From contig RSEE01000014.1 in NCBI GenBank assembly GCA_003971905.1, positions 310,001 to 374,000 of the forward strand: a stretch of 64,000 bases of DNA, given 5' to 3'. Positions 32,859-43,590 of the stretch are shown here, piece by piece; the first letter of the stretch is position 1; each line of letters starts with the position of its first letter. Source of the DNA: Moniliella sp. 'wahieum' (lineage: Eukaryota; Basidiomycota; Moniliellomycetes; Moniliellales; Moniliellaceae). The notes below the pieces were generated by a model, which was not told the origin of the DNA, searched no databases, and saw nothing but the letters and a program-made list of their open reading frames with translations. The translations under genes and the position numbers were made by a program.

Positions 32859-34664
32859 TCAACACTCGGCCTTGCGGATCTGCTCCTGCGTCTCGTGGTG
32901 GAGAATCGCCTTGTAGTCCTCAATCGTAATGTCCTGTTTGGTCAGGTTGACAATCGACTTGTCCCGCACCTCCCAGATTTCGTTGGCCACCTGCTTCAGC
33001 AGGCGAAATCATGCGACACAATCACCACCCTCCTTCAAACTCCTTGATGGCCGCCGCCAGCGCGTCAATCGAGGCCATGTCCAGGTGGTTAGTTGGTTCA
33101 TCCAGAAGGATGATGTGCGGGGCTCCATGGCCACTGGGAAAAGACCACCCGGTTCCTCAGTCCATCCGACAGAGTCCGAATGGGCGACGTTTGGTGCGCT
33201 CCCGTCAGACCAAACCGGCCCAGCTGCCCGCGCCAAAACTGCACCTCCTTGTTAGGGAAGCGCGAGGCATATTTGGACTCAAAGTATTGCAACGGACTCA
33301 AATGGTACGGGAGTTGGTCCGCCGAGTGTTGCGAGTACTTGGCGAGCTTGATGCCAGGGTGACGAGTCACTGTCCCTCCACGGGCATCAGTCCCCCATCA
33401 TCAAGTTCAACAACGTGATTTCCCTGTCCCATTGGCCCCGACAATCGCCACACGCGAATCCATGTCAACGGCAAGGTCCAGCCCCCGGTACAGATAATCC
33501 TCCTTCAACCCCGAGTAGGAAAAGGCTACATTGGCAAACGCGAGGTTGGGTGGAGGCAATTTGGGCACATCCTCAAAATGAAAGCGCAGCTTCTTTGGTT
33601 CCCGAACCGGCTGTACCAAGCCTGCCGCGACCATCTTGTCGAGAATTTTTTGCTTGGACTGGGCTTGTCGGACTAGGTTGGCATAGGTTCCTGCGGAGGC
33701 AATAAAGCGCTTGATCTTGGCCATCTCCTCTTGCGCTTGTAGTAAGCTTTCATTTGGTTCACCTCATTCTCCTTCTTGACCCGTACATAGGTCGAGTAGT
33801 TACCTCCGTAGTAGACCAGTGTCTTTATCCATCGTCAGCTCCACCATGTTGGTACATACTTCGTCCATAAAGTCGGCCGAGTGGGAGTGATGACGAGGAT
33901 GTTGGGGTATTTGGACAGATAGGCTTCCAGCCATACCACGCCCCAAGTCGAGGTGGTTTGTGGGCTCGTCCAAGAGCAACATGTGGGGTTGATGAACAAG
34001 GCCGAGCTAGGGCAACGCGCATGCGCCACCCGCCCGAAAGATCTTTCGTAGGTTTCTTCATGCTCTGTGGGCTGAACCCCAGGCCATGAAGGATGGAGGA
34101 AGCCTTGGCCTCAAACGTGGCCGGATCCAGGGCATCCAATTCTTCATACATTGTCTCGATCAACAACTCGTCCACCTCGTCCGCCACCGATAGCTCTTCA
34201 ATGTGTGCCTCGAGCTTCTCCACCTTCGCCTTGGCCGAATCAATGCAGTACTGCAGTGCATTCATCTCCGACGGATCCACTTCCCCCTCCCAGATGAATG
34301 TCGATGAATTCAGGAATCTCCACGTCCCGTTCGGCTATCGATTGCAGCAGCGTTGTCTTGCCCGACCCATTCTCTCCTAGGAGGCCATAGCGTTGCCCAA
34401 AGTTGAGCGTGATGGAGCTTGCGTCGAGCAAAAGGCGACCATGGAAGGACATGGTAAAATTGTCAATGTGTACATCGCGAGACAGGGGGTCCGAGGACAA
34501 GACCCGGACGCATTGCGCTCCGTGTCGAGCGCCAGCTGGCGCATGGTGGTTGTTGGTGGAGACACAGTGTCGGGCTGACTCGAGCGCGACGAACGGCTGG
34601 ACCGTGACTTGGGGGCTTTCTTGGACGCCTTGTCCTGGCGCTTCGCCTTGGCAGCCGAAACCAT
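32859..34664 (-). CDS. ARB1: ABCF ATPase Arb1 (ABCF2-like), ribosome biogenesis
   Basis: A cytosolic soluble ATPase with two ABC modules, needed for ribosome biogenesis in yeast. The N-terminus [19 protein letters not shown] is lysine-rich as in Arb1. Module 1: [22 protein letters not shown], Walker [11 protein letters not shown], signature [12 protein letters not shown], Walker [13 protein letters not shown]. The linker [25 protein letters not shown] and [16 protein letters not shown] are diagnostic of Arb1/ABCF2. Module 2: Walker [22 protein letters not shown] and a variant signature LSDG. The C-terminus ends [20 protein letters not shown] with the stop at 32859-32861. Single-base losses are resolved at an AA run near 33414 and in GGG and C runs near 33985-34012. 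The predicted length, about 600 residues, matches yeast Arb1. Confidence 0.94.
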
Positions 34665-35386
34665 GGCGGTGGAAGTGGTGGTGTGGTGGTGGTGGTGGTG
34701 GTGATGGGGATGGCGGTGGCGGAGGGCCAATAACGGCCAAGGTGAGGCTAATGGGGCCACCACGACAGCAACCGTCCAACGCGGGAGCTGCGAGGGCGGG
34801 GGTTGTGGCGCAGGGGCCTCCCCACAAGCGGGGCACGGGGGCAGTAGGCGGGGCACGCTGCCGACGGAGACTGCTCTTGTGCAGGCAGGCTGCTATTCGT
34901 AGGAGTCACTGTCATGAGTTGTGTGGGAGACTGTGCCTGCGCTTGGGTGGCCAGCACGGGGTGGGTTCCGCCATTAGATGGGACAGACTGGGGCTGATGG
35001 TATGCTCACCATGTCGGTGGTACGCTGGTACCAGCGCAGCGCACGCGCAGCCCAGACGAGTTCACGCCGTCGTCTGGGCACTGCGGTATACGAGTTGCAT
35101 CAGTGCTTTGCCAAGGCCCAGGTTGAACATCGGCTGAAGTCTGAGAGAGCCAAGGAGAGAATCCCGAGCACCCCACAATGGTTGCGGCGGACATTCCGCA
35201 CTTCCCATTCCGCCCCGCCCTGTCAAGCCAATTTGGCGGCCTGGTTGCCCCACGCCCATCGAGGTTCGGGCTCGTGTCAGTAAATTGGGACTGGAATTTG
35301 GTACAGCATATCGACCCGCGTCCCCAGCACTCCACCCACCCACCAACGCCGCAACCACCTTGCCAGCCCCCATCTCACCCTTCCCC
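34665..35386. other. Divergent promoter region of ARB1 and the FRG1-like gene
   Basis: Contains a (GGT/GGTGAT)n stretch at 34676-34710 and GC-rich sequence with overlapping open frames but no family resemblance. I see no gene. Confidence 0.5.
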
Positions 35387-36317
35387 ATGGCGCGCGACAA
35401 GTCCGACAAACCCACCAAGTCTCTCCGGCTCAAGTTCAAGGGTGAATCGGACCCCCGCAAGCGCCGCAAGAAGCACCATCACTCCCGTCCGCAGGAGCAC
35501 CAGGACGAATCGGACGGCGAACAGTACGGCGGCGAGCAAGGTACGCCATTCTTCCCCTCCTTCGCCCTTCCCCTTCCTCTCCGAATAAGTGCTTGCCCTT
35601 CTGAGCTGACTCGGTACCTAGCCTGGGTTCCCATCCACCAACCCACGGACCTGCATGGTCCCTCGTACATCTTCACTGAGATTGAGGGCACGCGGTACGC
35701 CCTCGGCCTCGACTCGCTCAAACGCGTCGCCCTGCTCCGCACCAATACAGTCGACCCAGCCGAGGCGGAGGCGCTCTTGGCTGCTACCGACCAAGCTGGT
35801 GCCAGCGTTGGCAGTATTGATCCCTCGCCCGACTCGGTGTACCAAGTTTGGGTGGCCAGCCGGGTAGCAGGCTCCGAGACGTGGAACTTTCGCTCGGCCG
35901 AGGGCATGTTCCTCTCGTCTACTCCGGTCGGGGTGACTGCCAACGCTGCTTCCAGGGGCCCTCGAGGGTTGGACCCCCGAATCGGTCCAAGTGGGCGAAC
36001 CCACCCCGGCGCTGTAGGTATCACTCTCAAAACTCCAGGGGACGTACCTCGCAGCCTCGTCCGAGGGGGGCAAACCCACGCTGGTCGCCGTTCCCGATAT
36101 CACCCCCAACGCTCACTGGCACGTACGAGTTCAATGGAAGCACCGCCATTTCGCCCGGGCCGAGCAGGCCAAGGCGCAACGTACCCGTCTCCCTCCCCCC
36201 ACGCAGGCGGGGACCGTACTATCCTATGGGGGTGGCGCAAGTTCAGGAAAGTACTACTCGGCGGAGGATGCGGTGAATGCGCGCGCCAAGGCCAAGAGCG
36301 ACAAGTATGCGAAATGA
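35387..36317 (+). CDS. FRG1-like protein
   Basis: The FRG1 family has a lysine-rich N-terminus and a fascin-like beta-trefoil and is linked to pre-mRNA splicing and RNA and actin binding. Here the N-terminus is SLRLKFKGESDPRKRRKKHH, like the KLxLKG plus basic patch of FRG1. After an 81-nt intron (35541-35621, GTACGC...ACCTAG) comes AWVPIHQPTDLHGPSYIF, an equivalent of the family's W(V/T)xV...GP..I block, then YQVWVASRVAGSETWNFRSAEGMFLSS. In a shifted frame follow YLAASSEGGKPTLVA and VQWKHRHFARAEQAKAQR, and the C-terminal AVNARAKAKSDKYAK, close to the LKADRY end of FRG1. At least two base losses lie between 35955 and 36060. Similarity is moderate, so the family assignment is likely but not certain. 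Confidence 0.75.
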
Positions 36318-36511
36318 TGGTTGAACGGTAAGGATATGCTCGTTGGTGGGAGGAGATATTATACTCAGCTGGACGCTTCGTAGGTTGAGTTTCAAGCTGA
36401 ATGGGTGGGGTGGGGGGGCTAAGTAACTAAGAGGAGGTAATGGCAGTATCCGTCAATGCAAATAAGAACGGGATTGTGGAAAGGTCGATGAACCATTTTC
36501 AGCAAAAAATT

Positions 36512-36599
36512 CGAATCCTGCCGGGGTCGAACCGACGACCATTACCATGACTCTCGGGCATAGCCGGAAAGTAACACTCTACCACTGAGCTAAGGATCC
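36512..36599 (-). tRNA. Intron-containing tRNA, anticodon probably CCG (Arg)
   Basis: The minus strand folds as a tRNA: acceptor GGATCCT paired with AGGATTC, D arm GCTC-AGTGGTA-GAGT, anticodon stem TTACT/GGTAA, T arm GTCGG-TTCGACC-CCGGC, discriminator G. The anticodon loop reads TTCCGG before a 16-nt intron placed after position 37, giving anticodon CCG. A near-identical copy lies at 42463-42550, differing at one D-loop base and two intron bases. Confidence 0.85.
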
Positions 36600-37211
36600 T
36601 GTTGCAGAAGCGTCTCAAAGTATTCCTGCTGAGCTGGTTGGATAGCACGTACTGGCAGATTGGATTCCTACCGCAGCTCTTACCCCCAATTCGAAACACA
36701 CAGGGTGGTTATGTGGCCCAGGCCAATAGGCAAAGCGTTGAATTCGACAACCACAGAAAGGCGGGGCGATGTTTCCTAAGAACAGCCTGCGGATAATCAC
36801 ATAGACATCCTCGTGTCACAACAGGCCTAGCTTGCGGTGTTGGCGATAGGCAATGGAGATGGACTCCGTGCCCAGCAAAGGAGAGCTACTAGACCTGTGG
36901 GCTGGGATAAAGGCTTTGGGGGTCGGTAGAGCCGATGTGGATGCCGTTGGCCTATTGTGGCCCGCGTGCGACTGGCGAGCAGCGTATCACTCTACGCGGC
37001 GGATGATTGCGGAATCCGGCGCAGGAGGTGACTTGGGCGTTTCAGCTGCAATTTATTGAAAGAAAGGCGCGTCACGCGTCACATGTCACTTGGCTGCGAG
37101 CGACGTGTTTTCCTTCGCGACGCGTCGAATCCTTTTTAGCTTAGCTGGGTGGCCAGCTGACTCGTCCAAGTCCGACAGCTGTCCTCGCGTCTCGGCCCCG
37201 CCACCACCCCC
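36600..37211. other. Region upstream of the unrecognised gene, with two ACGCGT sites
   Basis: A 68-codon open frame on + at 36853-37059 has no recognisable feature and is not called. ACGCGT occurs at 37074-37079 and 37120-37125, 90-140 nt upstream of the next ATG, with TCACATGTCAC (37079-37089) between them. Confidence 0.5.
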
Positions 37212-38648
37212 CATGTCGCTCCCCGAAGCACGCGTCGTATGGCAACGCAGTCCTTCTCCCGACAGCGGCACAGGCGAGGACGGGGAGGATGTGCTGCGGC
37301 CACCTGACCGCATTCTGCCTGCTGGCGACGCCGACTGTCCGCCAGCACCTGATGTTGCCTTGCCCTTGCCCTTGCCCTTCGCCTCCCCCTCTCCCCGTCC
37401 TGCCCCCTCAGCTGCTCCCACCCAACCTGCCGCCATCCCTCGCCCGCGCCCCCCTCTCCGCCGCACACGTCGCGCCCGCCGAAACAGGCCGCGGGCAGAC
37501 CGAATCGTGCTTGGCGCACCCAAGGCCGCTCGGCCTGCACCGCCACCTGTACCTGTACCTGTACCTGCAGCTGAACCTGCACCTCTCCCACCTCGCCCTC
37601 GCCCCGCCCCCACCCCGGCTCCTGCCTCAAGCCTCTTCCTCCCCCGCATGGTACCCACCAGTACCTGCACCCCCCAGCCTATGCGCGTGCGCATGTGGGC
37701 CAGCAAGCCCAACCTGAGTCCATCCCAGGCACACGGGAGGTACCCACGTCGCACTCCCGCCCCGCTACGCCTCCTATGCGCTCGCCGCTGAAGCGGGTCA
37801 CGATGCGCGGGTTTGCCGTTCCGGTAGCGTGTCCCTCCTCGCCCCTGGGGCACGAGGAGGATGCGCATGCAGCCGAGAGGGAGAAGGAGAAGGAGAAGGA
37901 GAAGGAGCCACTGACCGAGGAGGACCGGGGGCAGCGAACGCCAAAGCGGCTGCACCAGCTCACGCCCCGTCGTCTCAATCTCGGTCTCTGTCTCCCCCGC
38001 GCGACACGGCGAGCTTCATAGCCTATGTCAATGCGCACCTGTTTGATGGTCTGGACTTGGACCCGGACCTGGACCTAGAGCCGCGCGGAGGCATTACGCG
38101 CTGCACGACCGATCCCAGCGTTCGCTTTTCGCCGCGCCCGAGTCCTACCCGCGGCGCTACGCCGCCCTCGAGCCTTCCGAGCGAAGCGCGCGCCAGCTCG
38201 GTGCCCACGTCGCCCGTCGCTCTGAGCGTGTCCTGGACCAGCCCTAAACGCGACCCCAACGTATCCGCACCCGCAGCTTCTTGTACCAGTTTGCTGCCCC
38301 CGCCTCCGCTCCGTGGCCAGTCGGGACCCTGGGGAGGCGCACGCGCCGACCCCGCCAGGGATCCAACGCGTTGTCGCTTTCGCATTCGCAGTCGCATTCG
38401 TTTTCGCTTTCCTCGCCGTGCGCTCGGTGCGTCCGTTGGGGGCGTGTCCAGCACGCAGCAGGGCACTGGACGGCGCACTGTGGCTTCCTCGTAAGCGTCG
38501 TCGTAGTAGTCCTCCTCTGCCGGCTCGGCGCGCTCCCACCCCCCCCTCTCTTCGGCCCGGGAAGCTCCCCGGGCACAGCCATCATCCTGTCGGACGACGA
38601 AGAGGTCGAGATGGTGCAGCTGATCTTGCCGGGCCAACGGGATCGGTG
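37212..38648 (+). CDS. Unrecognised Pro-rich, basic/acidic protein
   Basis: I do not recognise a family. From the ATG at 37212 the protein reads MSLPEARVVWQRSPSPDSG, then a long Pro/Ala stretch with an Arg-rich patch (RRTRRARRNRPR) and VPVPVP repeats encoded by CCTGTA hexamers. After a frame change near 37720 comes PPMRSPLKRVTMRGFAVPV, then an EKEKEKEKE run; later frames give TASFIAYVNAHLFDGLDLD, LFAAPESYPRRYAALEPSERSA-like text, a short hydrophobic stretch FLVSVVVVVLLC, and an acidic end IILSDDEEVEMVQLILPG before a stop at 38646-38648. The shifting frame makes the exact protein unsafe. Two ACGCGT boxes upstream hint at cell-cycle expression. A minus-strand frame over the same DNA looks like a GC shadow. 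Confidence 0.4.
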
Positions 38649-39095
38649 AGTAGGGCTCGGGTCTTGCGAGCCACAACGTGGGGGGGAGCACTCCTCCTCC
38701 TCTTCTCCCTTCTCCTCATGACACATTCATTCGTCCAGCTGCATGTGACCTTGCATGCATTCGCGTCAATCGATCCATCCGCCTCTGGCTTCCAAATCCC
38801 AAACCACTCTGTCGTGCGCGCTGCTCCTACTGCTCTTTGTCCTTTTGAGCCTTTCTTAGACCCCCCCCCCCTCCCCGGCCCCCGCGCGCGCCTACGGGCT
38901 ACTGCATCCTACTTTATGTCCCAGTCATGCGCCCTCGGAATCCAAATCATCATTCGCAACGCATCTTTCTCCTCAGCACGCACGCCGAGAGGGTCCCACC
39001 GGTCACCAGACTTGGTTCCGCCCAAAAACGGATGTAGAGAGCGAGACCGAGACAGAGACCGAGACAGAGACAGAGATAGAACCAAAGAGCCACAC
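38649..39095. other. Intergenic region with a GAGAC-type repeat
   Basis: No gene. A purine-rich hexamer repeat of GAGACC/GAGACA runs from about 39039 to 39080, just past the GLR1 stop codon. Confidence 0.6.
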
Positions 39096-40639
39096 TTACA
39101 GGGCCGGGTCGGCCGGGCGACGCATGCTCGGGGTCATGGTGACCAGTTCCTCTGCGCCCGAGGGGTGAACGGCGACGGTATTGTCAAAGTCCTTCTTAGT
39201 GGCGCCCATCTTGACCGTCACGCCAAGGGCTTGGATCAATTCGTCTGAGCCAAGACCAATGACATGGATGCCGACGATTTTCTCTCCTCCTTGTCACCAA
39301 CGACAATCATCTTGTACACCGTTGGCTGTTTGTGGTCCAGCACGCCAAAGTAGAGGTTGGTAAACCGGGTCTGGTACACAAACACGTTCTCCCGTCCATA
39401 GTGCTCGATCGCCGCGGCCTCCGACAAGCCCACGCTCCCGGCAGCCGGGTGGGCAAAGATGGCAGTAGGAATGTCCGAGTAGTTGAGGTGGTCGTGCGCT
39501 AGCTCGGCAGGGCCAAATAGACGGTTGGACAGCCTGCGTCCGGCGGCGATCGCAACGGGCGTCAGCAGTGCGTGCCCCGCCACGTCGCCCACCGCATACA
39601 CGCCCGGGACATTGGTGTTTTGGTACTTGTCCACGGGGATGGGCCGTCAGGCGCTGGGTCACGCCGGCCTTGTCCAGTCCCAAGTTGTTCACGGCAGGGT
39701 GCGTCCAATAGCCCAGACCAGTGCGTCGACCTCGATTGACTGCCCGTGTTGAAGTGCACGGTCAACGGGCCGCCCTTCTCGCCCTCGATCTTGGTCACCT
39801 GGGTCTTGGTGTGCACCGAGAGACCTTCTTGGGTCATGTACTCCTGCAGCGTCTGGCCAATCACGTGGTCAAACGAGCGAAGGAAATGTTCGTGGCGAAT
39901 GACAAGGTGCGTCTCGCTGCCCAATCCATGGAATTGACCAGCAAGTTCGACGGCAATGTAGCCTGCGCCCACCACGGCCACCCGACGCGGTTGCTCCCGA
40001 AGAGCAAAGTAGCCGTCCGAGTCGATGCCCAGCGACGCACCGGGCACCTGCTCCTCGGGGGCCAGGCGGGTAGCCACCAGTCGAGATGACAATGTGGTCG
40101 GCACTGATGGTGTGGGTGCCGGCATCAAACTTGCCCGTTGCAGCGTTGCGGAGATCAATGTGGATCTGCTTGGGGCCAGCAAACTTAGCAAAGCCAGAGA
40201 TGTACTCGACGCCGTCCTTGGCAAGGTTGCGATCGTAAATGCCGTTGAGGCGCTCAATGTACTTGTCGCGCCGCTCGGCAAAGAAGCGCCAGTCAAACGC
40301 CGGCTGCTTGCCGTACTCGCTGAGCGGGCCAAAGCCGTACTCGGGCGCAGCCTTGATCGTGGACGCAATGTCGGACGCATGCCACATGAGCTTCTTGGGC
40401 ACACAGCCCACATTGACACAGGTGCCGCCCAGGTACCCGTCCTTCTCGATCAGAGCGACCTTCTTGCCGTAGGCGGCGGCGCGGCGGCCGGTGCCCATCG
40501 CACCCGACCCACCGCCAATGACGATGAGGTCGTAGTGGGAGCGTGTGGGGGGGACAGGCGGCATGGCGACACGGGCAGAGGTGGAGAGGCGGGCGGAGGA
40601 GGGGCCGATGCGCGGGACAAGACGGGGCGCAAGAAGCAT
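39096..40639 (-). CDS. GLR1: Glutathione reductase
   Basis: An NADPH-dependent flavoenzyme that keeps glutathione reduced in cytosol and mitochondria. FAD-binding motif [19 protein letters not shown]; redox-active disulfide [21 protein letters not shown]-binding [18 protein letters not shown]; second FAD motif [23 protein letters not shown]; and the dimer-interface active site [14 protein letters not shown], where His and Glu are kept and the usual HPT is HPS. The stop is at 39096-39098. Frame breaks lie near 40095, 39740, 39650 and 39290. The first ATG (40639) gives [18 protein letters not shown], a Ser/Arg-rich, acid-free leader like a mitochondrial presequence; a second ATG at 40564 starts just before the conserved domain, so dual targeting by alternative starts, as in yeast Glr1, is possible. 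Confidence 0.95.
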
Positions 40640-41268
40640 CGTGGGCACAGCAACCGAGCGGCCGGCTTCTTTTCTACCACGGCGTTAAACGTTAACACCG
40701 CGAGGCCAATCGGGACGGTATGCAGGGGCGGCTGATGGCGTCATCGATTGCTTACCTCAGCGGCCGCCCCGCCCGCCGGCGTCTGACGGGCAAGGCGGCG
40801 TGGCTGGGGCACGCGCCGTGCGGGAGCGGACACAGCCGGCGCGGCCCAGCGGCGACCCACCCCGTCCCCTCCGGCCGACAGCCTTCACGCCCAGCGTCCA
40901 GCGTCCAGCGCCCAGCGCCCCTCGCGCCCTTGGCCTCGTCCGCACATCCATCGAAAACATCCCCCAGCCACAGCCACCCCAGCCCATCTTGACAGCATGG
41001 CGGCTCATCGATCATCGCTCATCTCAACGATCGATCGCCATGCAATGTTCAACTTCTGCACTGAACGTTCACTACACACTGCGACTCGTGCAGGCCAGCG
41101 CTCGGTGGGCACGAGGCCAACAGGCACTGGTCACGTGGTTGACACCCGCCTCCCGTGACGTCAGCAGCCGCGTTGGCACCCCAGTACCCCCCGCCCTCCC
41201 GCCCCGTCGGGGGCTGCAACTGTCGTGTCGCAGCCGAGCAGGGGGTGGGCTGCTGCGTCCTTGCCATC
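40640..41268. other. Divergent promoter region of GLR1 and VPS2
   Basis: GC-rich with local repeats (CCAGCGTCCAGCGTCCAGCG near 40892) and a GATCGATC-rich stretch near 41005-41036. No gene supported. Confidence 0.55.
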
Positions 41269-42184
41269 ATGTCCTCCATTATCGAGACGCTGTTGGGCGG
41301 ACCAAGACGGCCGGCGGCGGCGCGAGGAGAACCAGCGCGCGCTCCAGCGCGCTCAGCGCGAACTCGACCGCGAACGCACCAAGCTCGAGCAACAGGAAAA
41401 GAAGCTGATTGTCGATATCAAGAAGAGCGCCAAGGACGGTCAGATGGTACGTCGTTTGCAATCTGCGTGGTGGCTCGTGGGTTGAGGCATCGGGTGTGCT
41501 CAGGAGGGGGGAGGGGGTGGCCCTCATTGCGCATGCGAGAGCAGGGCAGAACTAACGCTGCCCCGTTCGTTCCAGGCGGCATGCAAGATTATGGCGCGGG
41601 ACCTGGTGCGCACGCGCAAGCACATTCAAAAATTCTATCAGATGCGCACGCAGCTGCAGGCCGTATCGCTGCGGATTCAAGGGTTGCGGAGTAACCAGGC
41701 TATGGGCGAGGCCATGCGCGGGGCTACCAAGGTACGTTGTTTGTCTCCGCCCTCATTGCGCTCGTCTTGAGCCTTGCCAGGTCGATACTGACGCGCAGAT
41801 GGATGCCAGGCGATGGGCATGATGAACCGGCAAATGAACCTGCCGCAAATCCAGCGCATCATGCGCGAGTTTGAGCAGCAAGCCGAGGTGATGGACCTGA
41901 AGGAGGAGATGATGAACGATGCGGTGGACGAGGCGATGGAGTCGGACGAAGGTGTGGGCGAGGAAGAGGCAGGCGATGCGATTCTGCAAGAAGTGTTGGA
42001 TGAGATTGGTGTGACCACGGCACAGCAGTTGAAAGATGCGCCGATGGGCGCGTTGGCCGAGGCCCAAGCTGCCCCGCCGACCAAAGTGGCTATTGGCGAG
42101 GGCGCCGAAGCCCACGCCCCGATCGCAGGCGGGTCGGAAGAGGATGAGTTGCAGGCCCGCTTGGACAGCCTACGACGCGATTGA
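41269..42184 (+). CDS. VPS2: ESCRT-III subunit Vps2 (CHMP2-like)
   Basis: Forms part of the ESCRT-III filament on endosomes and recruits Vps4. Three exons: 41269-41446, 41576-41731 and 41810-42184, with introns starting GTACGTCG and GTACGTTG and ending TTCCAG and GCCAG. The basic N-terminal helix is MSSIIETLLGGPRRP, then ELDRERTKLEQQEKKLIVDIKK, DLVRTRKHIQKFYQMRTQLQA, MNLPQIQRIMREFEQQ, and an acidic C-terminal half. The last residues DELQARLDSLRRD form a MIM1 motif for the Vps4 MIT domain. Exon 1 changes frame at the GCGGCGGCGG stretch (41310-41320), most likely a lost base. The length of about 235 residues is normal. Confidence 0.95.
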
Positions 42185-42462
42185 GTTCCGGCTTCGGCAC
42201 TGGTTCCACTAGGATTCCCTCCCCCGCCCCTGTGCCATGTCTTGTGGTTGTTGATCTTCCCTCTGCGTTCCCCCCGGGGGTTTTCTCTTATCTGGTGTGG
42301 CTTGTTTGCACTCCCTCCCTGCCATGAACCCTTAGATCGATTCCCATTTTACCAAACAGACGGGCTGAACCATGTGTGCAACGAGAACGACGACAGATCT
42401 GCGGGAAAAGAGAGTAGGTCGATAAGGGGAAAAGGCATGGGGACGAGCGGGGAACAAAAAAA

Positions 42463-42550
42463 CGAATCCTGCCGGGGTCGAACCGACGACCATTACCATG
42501 ACTTTCGGGCAAAGCCGGAAAGTAACACTCCACCACTGAGCTAAGGATCC
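42463..42550 (-). tRNA. Second intron-containing tRNA, anticodon probably CCG (Arg)
   Basis: Same structure as 36512-36599. Differences: D-loop A21 is G here, and two intron positions differ (CTTTGCCCGAAAG against CTATGCCCGAGAG). In this copy ACTTTC and GAAAGT around the intron are complementary, giving a longer precursor helix. The G at the usually invariant position 21 could lower stability. Confidence 0.82.
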
Positions 42551-43492
42551 TTTAGGACTTGGATGAATCAAACTCTATGCATTCCAGCTCGTGAAAGGAC
42601 CGACATTTGCACATCCCATTGGCTCTCTGCTGCTCGTAGTACAATCACCAACCTCGGCGGCATGTGTAAGAATGTGACAACAGCGCATACACTCAGGGCT
42701 GACCGCGAGCGTTGGGCCCAGAATCGAACTCCCTGCATCATCGTTGAGATGGAAGAAGGCAGCGTTGCGGGGGACGTCACGCGTCACCGTCGAAGGGCGT
42801 CCAGTACGGCGGGAAGGGTTAGTGCGGTATATGTTTTCAGGTCCGACGAGAGCACCTTGCTTTGCTTAATCTGTCCGCTTCTGACGAAGGGATGGTAGGA
42901 TTGGCGTGCGCGTGGTGCACAAATTTGGTGATATATGCAGGCGCAAGGCGCTTTCGGGAGCAACGCCGGATAGCAACAATCTACTGGCAGGCAGAACAAG
43001 GGTAAAAGACCCCACAGCTGTTCATCTCCGGTGACCGTGATATCAGAGAAGGTCATCATTCACGTTTACGCCATGCTGACTTGTTGGGTTCTTGTGTTGG
43101 TCCGATGTTGAGGAGCTTCTCCATCGGTGGTCACTGTCGTAACTCACGCGTTGAGGTCGGAAGCGATCGTATGGCAGGTTCGCTTCCAGTGTGTGTGTCC
43201 TTTCCCTCTTCCCGCGACCGCCCCGGCCCTTCCAATGATGGGGGGGAAGAAGGTTGAGGGGATGCATGTATGATTGGGTGCGAGTGCTTCCGAGGGGGCT
43301 GCATACTAGGGCGATGGGCGAGGCGTGCGGAAGAATGGCGAGGCGTGCGGAAAATGGCGAGGCGTGCGGAAGAATGGCGAGGCGTGCGGAAGAATGGCGA
43401 GGAAACTATTGCCACGAAGTACAGGACGGATCCATGAGGAGAGTAGGGTGTCGGAGGCAGTGGATTGCTCGCAGAAGAAAAAAAGAAAAAAT
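42551..43492. other. Region between two tRNA genes
   Basis: No gene supported. It contains ACGCGT (42779-42784) and a tandem repeat of about 20 nt at 43318-43403 near the next tRNA. A tRNA-like GTTCGATTC string on the minus strand near 42721 does not fold. Confidence 0.5.
43318..43403. repeat. 20-nt tandem repeat, core GGCGAGGCGTGCGGAAGAAT
   Basis: Four consecutive copies, one of them two bases shorter (GGAAAAT instead of GGAAGAAT), ending about 90 bp downstream of the tRNA-Pro 3' end. It codes for nothing recognisable. Confidence 0.9.
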
Positions 43493-43590
43493 GGGGCTCA
43501 GCGGGAATTGAACCCACGACCACCTCTATTCGAACTGGAACCAGCTCGGGCACGACCCGAAGAGGCATGATACCACTACACCATGAGCCC
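43493..43590 (-). tRNA. Intron-containing tRNA-Pro, anticodon probably CGG
   Basis: Perfect acceptor stem GGGCTCA/TGAGCCC, TGGTGTAGTGGTATCAT D arm, T arm GTGGG-TTCAATT-CCCGC, and discriminator C, which is characteristic of eukaryotic tRNA-Pro. The anticodon loop TTCGGG gives CGG, followed by an intron of about 28 nt containing a CTGG...CCAG hairpin, then A and stem GAGGT. The D-stem to anticodon spacing is one base short, so a lost base or a different stem register is possible. Confidence 0.82.

Noticed and set aside
37086-37955. 289-codon minus-strand frame opposite the unrecognised Pro-rich gene
   Set aside because: Its Gly/Arg-rich text is what a GC-rich shadow of the + strand frame gives; no family features.
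42690-42780. Possible tRNA with GAGTTCGATTC on the minus strand
   Set aside because: The T stem does not pair and no acceptor stem can be drawn.
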